A stretch of DNA of 7,097 bases from assembly GCA_030426705.1 (NCBI GenBank), contig JAUHXW010000150.1:1-7097 (forward strand), read 5' to 3'. The number at the start of each line of letters is the position of its first letter. The first letter of the stretch is position 1. Source of the stretch: Gammaproteobacteria bacterium (GTDB taxonomy: Bacteria > Pseudomonadota > Gammaproteobacteria > Xanthomonadales > Marinicellaceae). Under the pieces are notes generated by a model. The model did no database searches and was not told the origin of the DNA. It was given only the letters and a program-made list of their open reading frames with translations. Of this stretch, positions 6,225 through 7,097 are shown in pieces. Made by a program: the position numbers and the translations under genes.

Positions 6225-6922
6225 TGTGTTACTCCTTCATTGAAATACCAGCCTTGAAAATGCTCAAATCCCAGTTCAACACCCTTGATGTAATCGCTTT
6301 GTGTTTCAACACCTTCCAATACCGAAATGATGTCCAGTGATTTTGCAAATTTGGACAGCCCATAGGTGAAATCATTGCTTTTCAGATGTCTTAGGTTTTG
6401 GTTGGCCACTTTAATGATGTCAATTAAACCCATTTGTAGTAATTCCCAATGGGCAAAGCCAGTGCCAAAATCATCCAGTGCAATCCAGCCTCCCTGGGCT
6501 CTGAAAGATTGAAGCAGATCAATCGAACTGGAACATAAATGAGGCAATGATTCAGTTTCAACGATTTCAATGCAAAGTTGATTGGGGGAAATAATGTGGT
6601 TGTCCAGCATCTCTGCAAAGGAAGAGCGAAATTGTGGGCTCAGTAAGCTCATTGGCATCAGATTAACGCTCAGTCTTTGGGGTTTATGTGTGTCTAAGAT
6701 GTGATTAATCTGCTGGAATATTTTGATGTCTAAATCAATTTTTTGCAAAGTGTTCAGCGCTTTGAAATATTGTTCAACATTTAAATGCCCCTTCATGTAA
6801 TTAGGTCGATATAACATTTCAACCCAGCCTTGACTCAAACCATGTTTGTCCACAATCTCCTGAAACTGAAAATTCAGTTTCTGCTGATTGGAGGTTGTAG
6901 CGAGTGCAAAATTCATAAACAT
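6221..6922 (-). CDS. Standalone EAL-domain protein (c-di-GMP phosphodiesterase-like)
   Basis: A single EAL domain with no GGDEF, PAS or membrane part, about 233 residues. Numbering from an upstream TTG (6928), the signature EAL is EML (E37-L39, in WVEMLYRPN). Other metal and catalytic positions appear kept: N89 in LSVNLMP, E121 in IEIVETE, D152/D153 in ALDDFGTGF, K173, E205 in LEGVETQSD and Q225 in FQGWYF. The usual KID motif reads KVA, losing its Asp. Most catalytic residues are therefore present, but two motifs are altered, so it could be a weak phosphodiesterase, a c-di-GMP-binding effector or a protein-binding EAL such as YdiV, which is similarly short. I prefer ATG 6922; TTG 6928 and ATG 6916 are alternatives, and none has a good Shine-Dalgarno. 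It is the first gene of the minus-strand operon. Confidence 0.85.
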   Translation of the reverse strand: MFMNFALATTSNQQKLNFQFQEIVDKHGLSQGWVEMLYRPNYMKGHLNVEQYFKALNTLQKIDLDIKIFQQINHILDTHKPQRLSVNLMPMSLLSPQFRSSFAEMLDNHIISPNQLCIEIVETESLPHLCSSSIDLLQSFRAQGGWIALDDFGTGFAHWELLQMGLIDIIKVANQNLRHLKSNDFTYGLSKFAKSLDIISVLEGVETQSDYIKGVELGFEHFQGWYFNEGVTQ

Positions 6923-6942
6923 GGTCAATATTGAACAGGTTT

Positions 6943-6958
6943 ATTATTGTACAATAAT
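6943..6958. promoter_or_regulatory. Perfect 16-bp palindrome over the promoter, possible operator
   Basis: ATTATTGTACAATAAT is its own reverse complement. It covers the proposed -10 and ten bases of the spacer, where a bound dimer would block RNA polymerase. The binding protein is unknown; the DUF6502-family product of the same operon is one candidate. Confidence 0.5.
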
Positions 6959-6971
6959 TTGTGCTTGTAAA
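6943..6971 (-). promoter_or_regulatory. Sigma70-like promoter of the minus-strand operon
   Basis: On the minus strand, TTTACA (6971-6966, 5/6 to consensus) and AATAAT (6948-6943, 5/6) are separated by exactly 17 nt. A-rich and T-rich DNA just upstream (about 6976-7004) could act as an UP element. Initiation near 6936 would give a leader of about 14 nt before ATG 6922. An overlapping TACAAT is an alternative -10 but lacks a well-spaced -35. Confidence 0.55.
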
Positions 6972-7004
6972 GACATTTTTGAAAAAAAATTAGAAACAAA
7001 TAAA

Positions 7005-7097
7005 AGGACGGAGAGCTGCCGAGCAGCTCGACCCGCCGAGCCGGTTAGGCAGTGAATGGAATCAAGGCGGTTTTGCGTAGCAAAGAAGCCTTGATGC
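7005..7097. repeat. GC-rich structured non-coding element, cut by the window edge
   Basis: Base composition changes sharply from A/T-rich to G/C-rich at about 7005. Hairpin 1 is GAGCTGC (7013-7019), loop CGA, GCAGCTC (7023-7029). Hairpin 2 is ATCAAGGC (7061-7068) with GCCTTGAT (7088-7095), enclosing TTTGC (7072-7076), loop GTA and GCAAA (7080-7084); the internal loop can form tandem G-A mismatches and a G-U pair. GCCGAGC recurs at 7018-7024 and 7035-7041. I see no credible coding frame in it. It may be a dispersed intergenic repeat of REP type or part of a structured RNA; on the minus strand hairpin 1 followed by T-rich DNA could also end an upstream transcript. Confidence 0.5.

Noticed and set aside
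7044..7050. GTTAGGC, which fits the integron attC core GTTRRRY
   Set aside because: No matching RYYYAAC partner lies at a suitable distance in the visible sequence, no integrase gene is present, and the surrounding hairpins do not follow an attC layout.
7056..7095. Tiny plus-strand frame of 12 codons starting at ATG 7056
   Set aside because: It lies within the hairpin element, has no ribosome site and is too short to support.

Overview
The window looks like a stretch of gammaproteobacterial chromosome of moderate-to-low GC. The evidence is a DjlA-type membrane J-protein, a PhoP/PhoQ-like two-component pair preceded by a small PepSY-like exported protein, and a full-length two-domain MazG. 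I cannot name the genus from sequence alone; a marine gammaproteobacterium of the Marinicella kind is only a guess.

Plus strand, 1-4474: six tightly packed genes. The window opens inside djlA (C-terminal part only), followed by rpe (ribulose-phosphate 3-epimerase), a small secreted PepSY-like protein, an OmpR-family response regulator of PhoP type, its PhoQ-like sensor kinase, and mazG. Spacings are 61, 27, 3, 3 and 7 nt, so rpe to mazG is probably one transcription unit. No convincing promoter is visible inside it. The PepSY-like protein, regulator and kinase probably form one envelope-stress signalling module; rpe and mazG are housekeeping passengers.

Middle, 4475-4686: a 212-nt gap between convergent genes. 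It holds no credible gene but contains several inverted repeats, the first of which (10-bp perfect stem) may end transcription of the mazG unit.

Minus strand, 6928 down to 4687: a separate three-gene operon, read right to left. It encodes a standalone EAL-domain protein, a DUF6502-family protein with a possible helix-turn-helix (4-nt ATGA overlap), and a repeat-rich protein (23-nt gap, good Shine-Dalgarno). The last protein has four decapeptide repeats (LSETEGTGIK type) before a hydrophobic signal/anchor segment and five SVDDGTGG repeats after it, so related (D/E)GTG motifs lie on both sides of the putative membrane segment. This operon is the most unusual part of the window. A sigma70-like promoter (TTTACA-17-AATAAT) precedes it, and a perfect 16-bp palindrome covers the -10 and part of the spacer, which suggests a repressor site.

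Right edge, about 7001-7097: an abruptly GC-richer, highly structured non-coding stretch with two strong hairpins, probably the start of a dispersed repeat or structured RNA continuing outside the window.
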